A DNA stretch of 32,298 nucleotides from Akkermansiaceae bacterium (GTDB lineage: Bacteria; Verrucomicrobiota; Verrucomicrobiia; Verrucomicrobiales; Akkermansiaceae), in contig JAIPKB010000043.1 of assembly GCA_021733795.1 (NCBI GenBank), positions 1-32,298 on the forward strand, read 5' to 3'. The notes beneath the pieces were generated by a model. That model was not told the DNA's origin. It did not search any database and saw only the letters and a list, made by a program, of their open reading frames with translations. Below, piece after piece: positions 16,322 to 24,814 of the stretch (its first letter is position 1; each line of letters opens with the position of its first letter). Position numbers and translations under genes: made by a program.

Positions 16322-17212
16322 ATGAAATCAAATCCCTTGAAATCCCATCCTTCCATCGCCATTCTCGCCGCTCTCATGGCCACCAGCCTGCTCGCACCGG
16401 CCGAAATCCCCGTGAAACCGGGCGCCAAAGTGGCCTTCCTCGGCGACTCCATCACCGAGGCCGGCCAAGGCAGCCCGGGCGGCTATGTGCAACTGATCGG
16501 CAGCGGACTGGCCGCCAATGGCGTGAACATCGAAATCATCGGCGCGGGCATCAGCGGGCACAAGTCCAACCAGATGCTCGAACGCCTGGAGCGCGATGTG
16601 TTGGCCAAGCAACCGCAGTGGATGACCCTGAGTTGCGGCGTCAATGACGTCTGGCACGGCGACAACGGTGTGCCGCTCGAAGACTACAAGAAAAACATCA
16701 CCAGCATCGTGGACCAGGCCCAGGCCGCCGGCATCAAGGTCGTCATCCTCACCTCCACCATGATCGGCGAGGATCAGGCCAATCCCAATAATCAAAAACT
16801 CGCCAGCTACAACGGATTTCTCCGCAGCCTGGCGCAGGAAAAAAAGTGCCTGTTCGCCGACCTCAATGCCGGGATGCAATCCGCGCTGGCCGCGGCGGCG
16901 AAGTCCCAGCCCAACAACAAAGGCAACCTCCTGACCACCGACGGTGTCCACATGGCCTTTGCGGGCAACCAGATGATGGCCACCGGCGTGCTCAAGGGCC
17001 TCGGCCTCAATGCCGCCGAACTCGCCAAGGCCGAGGCCGGTTGGCTCGATGTCCCGAATACCGCAAACGTCGCCGCGAAAATGAACCTTACCCAGCGCCA
17101 GGCCCAGCAACTTGAGAAGCTCGCCGCCGCCCGCAATACCAGCGTGGACAACCTGATCAACGAGGAATTCACCAAACTCGTGCAAGCCCTCCTGAAATCC
17201 GCCAACGACTAA
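16322..17212 (+). CDS. Secreted SGNH/GDSL-family hydrolase
   Basis: A 296-aa protein with a signal peptide (about 1-28) followed by an SGNH hydrolase domain: block I GDSITEAGQG with the catalytic Ser, block III CGVNDVWHG with the Asn, and block V TTDGVHM with the catalytic Asp and His. This family includes carbohydrate and lipid esterases. The C-terminal 60 residues (LTQRQAQQLEKLAAARNTSVDNLINEEFTKL, here quoted only in part) form a predicted helical extension not needed for the fold. The gene lies 26 bases upstream of the Tat oxidoreductase, so it is probably in one operon. A deacetylase role on glycans is an inference. Confidence 0.88.
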   Translation: MKSNPLKSHPSIAILAALMATSLLAPAEIPVKPGAKVAFLGDSITEAGQGSPGGYVQLIGSGLAANGVNIEIIGAGISGHKSNQMLERLERDVLAKQPQWMTLSCGVNDVWHGDNGVPLEDYKKNITSIVDQAQAAGIKVVILTSTMIGEDQANPNNQKLASYNGFLRSLAQEKKCLFADLNAGMQSALAAAAKSQPNNKGNLLTTDGVHMAFAGNQMMATGVLKGLGLNAAELAKAEAGWLDVPNTANVAAKMNLTQRQAQQLEKLAAARNTSVDNLINEEFTKLVQALLKSAND

Positions 17213-17238
17213 ACCCTAAAACCCCAACCTGACACGCC

Positions 17239-18672
17239 ATGAATCCGCAACCCAAGCCATCCATCTATCACACGGGTATCCGCCGTCGTTCCTTCCTCAA
17301 AGGAATGCTCGAAGCGGGCGCGTTTTCCGCCGCCGCCTCCAGCCCATTGTTCGCCCAGGCCGCCAGGCCCAAGGGCGACAAGGTCCGCCTCGCGTGCTGC
17401 GGCATCGGCAACCAGGGCGGCAATGACATCAAATCGTTCTATGCCACCGGTCTCTGTGAGATCGTCGCGCTTTGCGATACCGACATGGGCGCACCGCACA
17501 CCCTCGGCACCCTGAAGAAATTCCCCAAGGTCCCGCAATTCCAGGATTTCCGGAAAATGCTCGACAAGATGGACAAGGACATCGACGCGGTGTGCATCGG
17601 AGTGCCCGACTTCTCCCATTTCCCGATCGCGATGCTGGCGATGTCGATGGGCAAGCATGTCTTTGTGGAAAAGCCGATGGCCCACACCTTCCAGGAAGTG
17701 GAGTTAATGATGCAAGCCGAGTTGAAATACAAGGTGGCCACCCAGATGGGCAACCAGGGCCACTCCGAGGGCAACTATTTCCAGTTCAAGGCCTGGACCG
17801 ATGCAGGCATCATCAAGAACGTCACCAAAATCACCGCCTTCATGAACAGCGGCCGCCGCTGGCACGGCATGAACGTCTCCAACCTGCCGCCCAAGGAACC
17901 CACCCCCCCCACCCTCGATTGGGACACCTGGCTGGCGACCGCGCAATTCCACGAATATAACAGAAAATATATCAACGGCGACTGGCGCTGCTGGTATGAC
18001 TTCGGCAACGGCGCACTGGGCGACTGGGGCGCCCATATCTTCGACACCGCCCACGAGTTCCTCCACCTGGGCCTGCCCGAGGAAATCAATTCCCTGCGCT
18101 GCGACGGTCCCAACGACTTCATCTTCCCGCAAGCCTCTACCTTGTGCTTCAAGTTCCCCAAACGGGAAGGGATGCCGCCGCTGGATCTGACCTGGTATGA
18201 CGGCGTGAAAAACCTGCCTCCGCTGCCGGATTCGTTCGGCAAGGCCGTGGTGGACGCCAACATCCCGGCACCCAGCGCAGGCAAGATCGAAACCAAGGCC
18301 AGCGCGCCCGGCAAGGTCATCTACGGCGACGATCTCACCTTCAAGGGCGGCAGCCACGGCTCCACCTTGAAAATCATTCCGGAATCCAAGGCCAAGGACA
18401 TGGCGTCCATGCTCCCCGAGGTACCGAAAAGCTCGTCCAACCACTACGCGAACTTCCTGCTCGCCTGCAAGGGCGAGGAAAAGTGCCGCTCGTCGTTCGC
18501 GGTGGCCGGCCCGCTCAGCCAGGTCATGGTGTTGGGCGTCATCGCCCAGCGCCGCAACGCCCAACTCAAGTTTGATCGCATCACCAAACAGATCACCAAC
18601 GACAAAATCGCCAACGCCCTGCTCGTCGGTCCGCCGCCCCGCAAGGACTGGGCTCAGTTCTACCAACTCTGA
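17239..18672 (+). CDS. Tat-exported Gfo/Idh/MocA family oxidoreductase (second)
   Basis: A 477-aa relative of the gene at 198-1460, but longer. A twin-arginine signal (IRRRSFLKG, Arg15-17) is followed by an Ala-rich hydrophobic stretch ending near AQAA. The nucleotide-binding loop is CGIGNQGGN (54-62), and the EKP motif is at 144-146. The region GDWRCWYDFGNGALGDWGAHIFDTAHEF marks the secreted subgroup. It carries an extra insert of about 60 residues between the EKP domain and the end compared with its paralogue. The gene follows an SGNH hydrolase by 26 bases. It is probably exported and active on sugars or related polyols; the substrate is unknown. Confidence 0.88.
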   Translation: MNPQPKPSIYHTGIRRRSFLKGMLEAGAFSAAASSPLFAQAARPKGDKVRLACCGIGNQGGNDIKSFYATGLCEIVALCDTDMGAPHTLGTLKKFPKVPQFQDFRKMLDKMDKDIDAVCIGVPDFSHFPIAMLAMSMGKHVFVEKPMAHTFQEVELMMQAELKYKVATQMGNQGHSEGNYFQFKAWTDAGIIKNVTKITAFMNSGRRWHGMNVSNLPPKEPTPPTLDWDTWLATAQFHEYNRKYINGDWRCWYDFGNGALGDWGAHIFDTAHEFLHLGLPEEINSLRCDGPNDFIFPQASTLCFKFPKREGMPPLDLTWYDGVKNLPPLPDSFGKAVVDANIPAPSAGKIETKASAPGKVIYGDDLTFKGGSHGSTLKIIPESKAKDMASMLPEVPKSSSNHYANFLLACKGEEKCRSSFAVAGPLSQVMVLGVIAQRRNAQLKFDRITKQITNDKIANALLVGPPPRKDWAQFYQL

Positions 18673-18682
18673 GGAACCTCAA

Positions 18683-18706
18683 GCAGGATGTTCCAAAACA
18701 TCCTGC
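18683..18706 (+). terminator. Perfect 10-bp stem-loop after the second oxidoreductase gene
   Basis: Bases 18683-18692 (gcaggatgtt) pair with 18697-18706 (aacatcctgc) around the loop ccaa, 11 bases after the stop codon. No T run follows, so termination would need a helper factor, or the hairpin protects the 3' end. Confidence 0.5.
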
Positions 18707-18810
18707 GCACCCCAGCAGACGCTCCTTCCTCTGGCAATCGGTGGAACTCACGGCATCATCAGTTAGGTCAGCAGAAGTGTTGTCACAACGCGCTGCATTT
18801 CAGTGCCTGG

Positions 18811-18840
18811 TTCGCGTCTATTCGTGTCCATTCGCGGTTA
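18811..18840. repeat. Dispersed repeat, single arm (related to 11037-11062)
   Basis: The 30 bases ttcgcgtcta ttcgtgtcca ttcgcggtta match the reverse complement of 11032-11062 at 26 of 30 positions. Here only one arm is present and there is no hairpin. It lies between the oxidoreductase and the convergent DUF58 gene. Confidence 0.65.
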
Positions 18841-18879
18841 AATAATTCTTCAGTTCCCTTTTTGCAAGGGGCCTACCCT

Positions 18880-20187
18880 TCACAAGCGTCCGCCCGCCTT
18901 GATATCGAGGTAGCGGTTGGCCAGCGACACGGCGAGCTGTTGGGCGGTCGTATCCATCGTGGGAATCCCGCGCGCGGCCAAACCGGCCATGATTTCACGC
19001 CGTTCGCTAAGGTAGCGGTCGGCCGCCAGATACGTGAGGGCGTGAGGGAAGGATTCCACGGGCAGGTTCACGGTCTGGTCTGCCGTGCGTTCGCGCAGGC
19101 TGGCGAGCAGAACCAGATGCCGGGATTGGAGGACCTGCAGCGCCGGCACCAGTTCCTTGCCATCCTCGCCCCGGAGGTTGGTCAGCAGGATCACCAGCGC
19201 CCGCCGCCGCTGCCGCGCCATCAGACGCTCCACCGCCCCGCTGAAATCGCTGGGGCTGGAGGTGGTCTGGTAGTCGTAAAGGTGGTTCAGCAGCACCGGC
19301 ATGGCGTGCGCCCCTTTCACCGGCGGCAGCCAGCGTTCGTCGCCGCCGAAGGATTTCACCGCCACCTGATCACCCTGTTTCAACGCCACATGGGAGACTA
19401 ACAAAATCGCATTCAGCGCGTGATCGAACTGCGGCAGATCGCCATCCATCGCCCGCATCCGCCGCCCGGTGTCCAGCAGAAACACCACCGTCTGGTTGCG
19501 CTGTTCCTGATAGTCCCGGCTGATCAACATCTGCCGGCGGGAGGTGGCGTTCCAATCGATTTGCGCCAGCGGATCACCATCGCGATAATCTCGCAATTGA
19601 TGGAAATCCCGGCTGGTTCCCGCCCGTGCGCGACGGACGATCCCCAGCGGGCTGTCGCGGTGTTGCATGGCCAGCAGCGCCATCTTGACCACCGGCTCGT
19701 AGTTCGGATAGACCCGCACCGTTTCCGCTTCGCCGTAGATGGATTTCAACTGCCACAACCCCAGCGGCGAGCGCCGCCGCACATGCACCGGCCCGAATGC
19801 CTTGAGCCCGCGCTCAAACAGCGAAACCGGATGAAACACCCGCGTTTCCCGGCCAGGTTCCAGCATGCCGGACCACGGCAGCGTAGGAGCCAGCGCCCCC
19901 TGCGGAATCCCATCAAAGACGTCCACTTCGATCGCCCGCCCGCCTTCGTTGAGCACGCTCAACCGGACTTCACCGGGCTCGCCCTGGGCGAATCGGCCGG
20001 GCAGCCTCCGGGTCACGACCAACCGCTTCTCCCACGCACCCGCCACCGCATCCACCAGCGCGAGCAAACCGATTCCGGCTCCGGCCAGCCACCAGCCCCC
20101 GCCCCACTGCGGAAACCGCACCACCAGCACGCCGCCGAGCGTCCACAGCAGCGCCAGCGCCAGCATTCGTGAGGTGGGGTTGATCAT
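18880..20187 (-). CDS. DUF58 domain protein
   Basis: A 435-aa protein with two N-terminal membrane helices (about 8-25 and 29-49) and a DUF58 domain with a von Willebrand A-like part. The hallmark segment is RDYRDGDPLAQIDWNATSRR near residue 200, followed by VVFLLDTGRRM, which supplies a metal-ion-site-like DTG. DUF58 proteins nearly always sit next to MoxR ATPases and are thought to be partners or substrates of them. It is last in the six-gene operon, 47 bases after moxR. An exact function is not established. Confidence 0.92.
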   Translation of the reverse strand: MINPTSRMLALALLWTLGGVLVVRFPQWGGGWWLAGAGIGLLALVDAVAGAWEKRLVVTRRLPGRFAQGEPGEVRLSVLNEGGRAIEVDVFDGIPQGALAPTLPWSGMLEPGRETRVFHPVSLFERGLKAFGPVHVRRRSPLGLWQLKSIYGEAETVRVYPNYEPVVKMALLAMQHRDSPLGIVRRARAGTSRDFHQLRDYRDGDPLAQIDWNATSRRQMLISRDYQEQRNQTVVFLLDTGRRMRAMDGDLPQFDHALNAILLVSHVALKQGDQVAVKSFGGDERWLPPVKGAHAMPVLLNHLYDYQTTSSPSDFSGAVERLMARQRRRALVILLTNLRGEDGKELVPALQVLQSRHLVLLASLRERTADQTVNLPVESFPHALTYLAADRYLSERREIMAGLAARGIPTMDTTAQQLAVSLANRYLDIKAGGRL

Positions 20188-20234
20188 GTCAGCGGGTCAA
20201 TTTGTTATCTTTTATGGATTCGATCCAACCCCGC

Positions 20235-21227
20235 TCAACTCCGGGGAGCCGGCACGGTTTCCACAATGCCCGCCAGCACCTCGTCCACCCCCTGGCCGCT
20301 GATCGCGACTTCAGGAGTCAACTGCACCCGGTGCCGCAGCACCGGCAGTGCCGCGCGTTTCACATCGTCCGGAATCACAAACCCGCGCCCGTCCAGCGCC
20401 GCCAGCGCCTTGCCGATCCGGACCATGCTGATCGCACCGCGGGTCCCGGCACCCAGCGCGATCGACCGGGCATCGCGGGTCGCTTGGGCGAGCGCCACCG
20501 CATAGGCCACCACCTCCGGCACCACCTGCACCGCCGCCGTCGCCTGTTGGGCGGCCACGATTTCCTCCGGTCCGCAAACCACCCGCACTCCGCCGCCGGA
20601 TTCTCCGGGGGCTTCCGCAGCTGCACGGGTCACGATCTCGCACTCCGCCACCTGGTCCGGATAGTCGATGAGTACCTTCATGATGAAGCGGTCCAACTGG
20701 GCCTCCGGCAGCGGATAGGTCCCCTCGTGTTCCACCGGGTTCTGGGTGGCCAGGGTCATGAATGGCGGGGGCAGCCGCAGGGTTTCACCATCGATCGTCA
20801 CCTGCCGTTCCTGCATCACCTCCAGCAGTGCCGACTGGGTTTTGGCCGGCGCCCGGTTGATTTCATCGGCCAGCAGCAGGTTGGTGAACACCGGCCCACG
20901 GCGCAGTTGGAACGTCTGGCTTTTCATATCAAACATCCGGAACCCGGTCACATCGGACGGCATCAGGTCCGGCGTGAACTGGATCCTCGCGGCGTGCCCG
21001 CCGAAAGTCCGCGCCATGGTGGAAACCAGATGGGTCTTGCCCAGCCCCGGCTTGCCTTCCAACAACACGTGGCCGCCTGCCAGAAACGCGGCGAGTACCT
21101 GTTCGATCACCTCGTCCTGCCCCAGGATCACCTGGCGGATTTCATCACGCATGGCACCGATCAAGGCGGCCAGGCCGGACGGCGGGGGTTCGGGTTGGAT
21201 CGTCTCAATATCGGGTTCGGTAGTCAT
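20235..21227 (-). CDS. MoxR family AAA+ ATPase
   Basis: A 330-aa AAA+ chaperone-like ATPase. The Walker A motif is GKPGLGKT near residue 59, the Walker B region is LLADEINR and the sensor I Asn is in ATQNP. The MoxR-specific segments GHVLLEGKPG, RGPVFTNLLLADEINRAP and EGTYPLPEAQLDRF are all clear. MoxR proteins help assemble or activate protein complexes, often with vWA/DUF58 partners. The ATG at 21227 is chosen because the family starts near it; an upstream in-frame extension to 21668 would run into the DUF4350 gene. It is 29 bases downstream of that gene. Confidence 0.95.
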   Translation of the reverse strand: MTTEPDIETIQPEPPPSGLAALIGAMRDEIRQVILGQDEVIEQVLAAFLAGGHVLLEGKPGLGKTHLVSTMARTFGGHAARIQFTPDLMPSDVTGFRMFDMKSQTFQLRRGPVFTNLLLADEINRAPAKTQSALLEVMQERQVTIDGETLRLPPPFMTLATQNPVEHEGTYPLPEAQLDRFIMKVLIDYPDQVAECEIVTRAAAEAPGESGGGVRVVCGPEEIVAAQQATAAVQVVPEVVAYAVALAQATRDARSIALGAGTRGAISMVRIGKALAALDGRGFVIPDDVKRAALPVLRHRVQLTPEVAISGQGVDEVLAGIVETVPAPRS

Positions 21228-21256
21228 CGGGGTATGGGGTTGGGAGAGAATTTCGG

Positions 21257-22378
21257 TTAGTGGGTGAGCTGGTTCAGAAGTTGGAGGTCGGCGGTAATCC
21301 GGGTGAGCGACGCCGCATCCGCAGGCGGTCCGGTGTCCAGTGCGGCGGCCACCCGCTCGACTGGCCACCCGCTGCGTTCCGCCAGCCACCGCCGGACTTC
21401 CGCCGTGTCCCTGCCCACCCGGGGGGCCAACCGCAGGCTCTGCTCGAAAATCCGCTCGCGGAGCGGGCCTAGCAATACTCCGGCCCGATCCACCCGCCAG
21501 TGATAGCTGCCGAGCGCCTCCAAATGATGCGCGTAGCTTCTTGTCACCAGCGGCGGCTGGGCGGACTCGACCGGCCCGAACCGCACGCCGGTCTTCCACA
21601 GCCAGACGACCAGTAACGCGGCCATCCCTAACAGAACAGCCCACAGGTGCCGCCTGAGCATCCCCCACAACGAGAGTGAGGCACCCCGGCTGAACCTCAC
21701 CGATCCCTCGAAATCCGCGGCATCGATCAGCGCCAACAGCAATGCCGCGTGATCTCCGTTGCCAATCCAGCGGTTGCGGAAAATCCGGGCGTCCGCAAGC
21801 GCCGAGATCCTGCCGACACCGGTCCGGACGCTGGCAAACACCCTGGGAGTTCCGCCATCGACCGCCACCTGCTTCCCGGCACCCGCCTCCACCCGGAATT
21901 CCTCGCCGTCAAACTCGATCACCAGCGGTTTGGTTTCCCAGCTCTTGAACTCGTCTTTCTCCTCCTGCTGGGTCAGTTTGATCCCCGCCTCCCCGAGCAT
22001 CCGTGCCAGCGGTTCCGCCACTTCCACCTCGGTATCGAAGCTCCGCCAGTCGCTGATTTCCGCCCCGGCATGATCCAATACCACCACCAGATGACCGCCC
22101 TCCTTCGCCCAGGTCCCGGCCTTTCTCACAAAACTCTCGTTGTTCAGCACGGAGGCCGGCACCAGCCACACCGCAGTGTCGTCTTCCGGCGCCTCCCAGG
22201 CGGTTAGGGATTCCACCTCGTACCCGTATTCTCCGGCAAACCGCTCCGCCGCCAGCCACGGATTACTCCGGGCCTTGCCCTTGTAGCCCACCTCCTTCTC
22301 CACCTCTTCAAACTCGCTACAACCCGCCAGCAATCCCAGCAGCGCCATCCATCCCAGTCCTTTCAGCCAGCGTTTCAC
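21257..22378 (-). CDS. DUF4350 domain lipoprotein
   Basis: A 373-aa protein with a lipobox LLAGC (Cys20), then an N-terminal DUF4350-like alpha/beta region (WLVPASVLNNESFVRKAG...GGHLVVVLDHAG), one transmembrane helix at about 244-262 (LWAVLLGMAALLVVWLW) and a cytosolic tail (AHHLEALGSYHWRVDRAG...). DUF4350 genes regularly sit between MoxR and DUF4129 genes. The start overlaps the end of the DUF4129 gene by ATGA (22375-22378), so translation is probably coupled. Function is unknown; a role in envelope assembly is an inference from the operon. Confidence 0.85.
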   Translation of the reverse strand: MKRWLKGLGWMALLGLLAGCSEFEEVEKEVGYKGKARSNPWLAAERFAGEYGYEVESLTAWEAPEDDTAVWLVPASVLNNESFVRKAGTWAKEGGHLVVVLDHAGAEISDWRSFDTEVEVAEPLARMLGEAGIKLTQQEEKDEFKSWETKPLVIEFDGEEFRVEAGAGKQVAVDGGTPRVFASVRTGVGRISALADARIFRNRWIGNGDHAALLLALIDAADFEGSVRFSRGASLSLWGMLRRHLWAVLLGMAALLVVWLWKTGVRFGPVESAQPPLVTRSYAHHLEALGSYHWRVDRAGVLLGPLRERIFEQSLRLAPRVGRDTAEVRRWLAERSGWPVERVAAALDTGPPADAASLTRITADLQLLNQLTH

Positions 22379-23844
22379 GCCGTCCTCCCTTCCACAAACG
22401 GCCAGTCACGGCACAGGCTCGCCACCACCTCGTCAGCCGGCACCAGCCCGGCATAGGCCAGGCGGATCCAGACCTTGGTCAAACCTTTGAAATACGGCGG
22501 AAACGCCGCCTCTCCAGCAGCTTCCACCCGGCGCAGGCAGTCGCCCTCCGTATCCGCCTCATGGATCTCCACCCGGCCGTGCTCGATCACCCTGGCGATG
22601 GTTCCGCGGTAGAGCAAGCCCATCGCCTCCTGCCTGGCTCCGCTCTGCCACAACGCCCAAACCGCTCCCGGCAGGTCCGGCGGCAGCGACTCGGGCGTCA
22701 CCGCCATCCCCATCACCACCCGCGCCTTCGGTTTCGGTGCCGCCTCATCCCCGGCCAAATCCGAGCGGGCGAAAACATGCCGGTATTTCCACAGCATCCA
22801 CCCCACCAGGCCCAACACCGCCGCCACCGCAGCAACGGTTAGTATCATCGAAACCATACCACTCAATGCAAACGCCCCCGAGGAGATCCTCGATTCGCCG
22901 GTGTATTTCCGTACCTTGCGTTTCACCTTCTTCACCTCGAAGTCCGGATCTGCCTTCACCTCGCGGATCACCTCCTCAGGCGACCTCCAACCGGTCTCCG
23001 CGTCCCCATCCCCGTCCGCCTCCTGCCCGGCCAGCGGCGACGGCCCGCACAGCACTGCCAGCAGCGCGAACAATCCCACCCCCTTGGCCAGGCGCTGCGC
23101 CATCCTCCGGAAACCCAACTCCACATCCCAGCCCTCGATCCAGGTCCGGGTGTTCACATACAACCCGAATCCAGCTCCGGTGAGCCACGTGTCGGTTAGG
23201 GACATCGCCAGCAGCACGCAAGCACCGAGCACCCGCAACAACAGCACCGAAACGCTGGCCGGGTCGCTCGGATCCAATTCCTCCAACGCGTGGGTCCACC
23301 TGGCGTCCTGTCCTTGCGGCACCAGCATCACCGCCAGCGCGAACAACGTCAGCCCGAACCAGGCGGCGGCCAGATCCGCCAGCAGATAGACAACGGTTAG
23401 AACTCCGGTGCCCCGCCGCAGTACCTGCTCGGACCGCGTCCGATAGGGCGCGCCCCGCAGTCCCTCCAGATCCTCCACCGCCATGGTCACCGGCAGATAC
23501 GGCGACAAGCGCGCGCCCACCAAACGATACCAAAACCGCCGGGTCCAAGCCCGCGGCACCTCGCGCCACAGCGACTTCCAACCGGGCTGTTCGCCAAACA
23601 AGCGCCGGCTCAACTGAAACAACACCATCCGCGAACCCACCGGCTTGAACCACCAGGCCAAAAACAAAAACCATGCCGGACTCTCCCACAACCCCCACCC
23701 GAGCACCACCAGCGGCCCCCCCAGCGCCATCCACCACACGGCCCAACAGCGCCAGAAATCCCGCCGCACCATCGCCAGCCCCAGGTCCACCGCCTCCAGC
23801 TCGCTGCGCGGCCGGATCTCCGCCGTCACTTCATCAAGCCGCAT
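22375..23844 (-). CDS. Membrane protein with C-terminal DUF4129 domain
   Basis: A 489-aa protein with several membrane helices in its first 300 residues and a helix near residue 340 (MVSMILTVAAVAAVLGLVGWML). The C-terminal 100 residues (AVWALWQSGARQEAMGLLYRG...EADTEGDCLRRV...FKGLTKVWIRLAYAGLVP, quoted in parts) fit DUF4129. The MRLDEV start at 23844 overlaps the end of the SpoIIM gene by 11 bases; an upstream in-frame ATG at 23883 would enlarge the overlap. Its stop overlaps the DUF4350 start. It is likely part of a membrane assembly with the neighbouring products. Function is unknown. Confidence 0.82.
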   Translation of the reverse strand: MRLDEVTAEIRPRSELEAVDLGLAMVRRDFWRCWAVWWMALGGPLVVLGWGLWESPAWFLFLAWWFKPVGSRMVLFQLSRRLFGEQPGWKSLWREVPRAWTRRFWYRLVGARLSPYLPVTMAVEDLEGLRGAPYRTRSEQVLRRGTGVLTVVYLLADLAAAWFGLTLFALAVMLVPQGQDARWTHALEELDPSDPASVSVLLLRVLGACVLLAMSLTDTWLTGAGFGLYVNTRTWIEGWDVELGFRRMAQRLAKGVGLFALLAVLCGPSPLAGQEADGDGDAETGWRSPEEVIREVKADPDFEVKKVKRKVRKYTGESRISSGAFALSGMVSMILTVAAVAAVLGLVGWMLWKYRHVFARSDLAGDEAAPKPKARVVMGMAVTPESLPPDLPGAVWALWQSGARQEAMGLLYRGTIARVIEHGRVEIHEADTEGDCLRRVEAAGEAAFPPYFKGLTKVWIRLAYAGLVPADEVVASLCRDWPFVEGRTA

Positions 23845-24814
23845 CGCCGACCCTCCTTCCCGCCAGCAAAAAATACGCCACATGCAACATCCAGCCCGCG
23901 ATCCCCACCCCGTATTTCAACCCGCTGGGCAAAAACCGGGCCGACCAGAAGGCCTCCACCACCGCCGCCAGCGTCGTCAGCAGCATCGCCCCGTAGATCA
24001 ACGGCAGCGCCGATTTTGCCGCCTCCGTGAGCGCCCGCACCCGCGGCAACCGCCCCGGGTTCAACAGCGCCAGCCCCAGCCGCATCCCGGCCATCCCGGA
24101 CACCACCATCCCCAACAATTCATACGACGAATGCCCGCTGACAAACGTCCAGAACGACTCGGGATCACACGCCTCGTTCACATAGCCGGCCGCCGCTCCC
24201 AGATAGATGCCGTTGAACAACAGATAGAACAAGGTCCCCACTCCCGCCGCCAAGCCGCCGGCAAACGTCCGCAGATCGATCCCCACGTTGTTGTGAATGT
24301 AGTGGCCGAACATCATGAAATTCGCCCCGTATTGGTCGCGCAGATGCTCGATCTGCTGCTCGCGCCCGCCATACATCGAGTCCATCCCCGCCATGCCGTC
24401 CGCCCCCAGGATCGACTGCACCCACTGGATGTCGTGCCCGGCCGAGAGCATCACCACGAAGAACGGCAGCCAGAACACCGCACTGCATAGCCAGAACAAG
24501 CGCCATTCCCGCCGCACCGCCGCCGGAAACCCGACCGCCAGAAACCGCACCACCCGGTCCAGCCCCACCCGCCGCTGCCGGTAGAGAATCTCATACCCCC
24601 GGATCACCAGCTCATTGAGTTTCGCGCTCATCCGCTCCCCGTACATCCGGAATTCCGCCAGCGACAAATCGATGCACAACTCCCGGAAACGCCTTGGCAG
24701 GCTGCTGGCATCCGCCGCCCGGGCGACCTTGCCTCCCTTCTCCAGTTTTTCCAACAAGCGTTCGTATTCCGCCCAACGTTCCCGATTCCGCGCTTCGAAG
24801 TCTCCCAGTGTCAT
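23834..24814 (-). CDS. Stage II sporulation protein M (SpoIIM) family membrane protein
   Basis: A 326-aa integral membrane protein of the SpoIIM-like family, which is also widespread in non-sporulating bacteria in this type of operon. The cytosolic N-terminus (about 1-110) is charged and helical; the membrane part begins near LFWLCSAVFWLPFFVVML and has further helices around FAGGLAAGVGTLFYLLFNG, YELLGMVVSGMAGMRLG and LIYGAMLLTTLAAVVEAFW. The family glycine pattern NNVGIDLRTFAGGL is visible. It starts at 24814, overlapping the RDD stop (ATGA, 24811-24814). The upstream in-frame extension to 24949 lies within the RDD gene and is rejected. The host is not inferred to sporulate. Confidence 0.88.
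   Translation of the reverse strand: MTLGDFEARNRERWAEYERLLEKLEKGGKVARAADASSLPRRFRELCIDLSLAEFRMYGERMSAKLNELVIRGYEILYRQRRVGLDRVVRFLAVGFPAAVRREWRLFWLCSAVFWLPFFVVMLSAGHDIQWVQSILGADGMAGMDSMYGGREQQIEHLRDQYGANFMMFGHYIHNNVGIDLRTFAGGLAAGVGTLFYLLFNGIYLGAAAGYVNEACDPESFWTFVSGHSSYELLGMVVSGMAGMRLGLALLNPGRLPRVRALTEAAKSALPLIYGAMLLTTLAAVVEAFWSARFLPSGLKYGVGIAGWMLHVAYFLLAGRRVGDAA

Noticed and set aside
21228..21668. N-terminal extension of the MoxR frame
   Set aside because: It would lie inside the DUF4350 gene; the MoxR family starts near the ATG at 21227.
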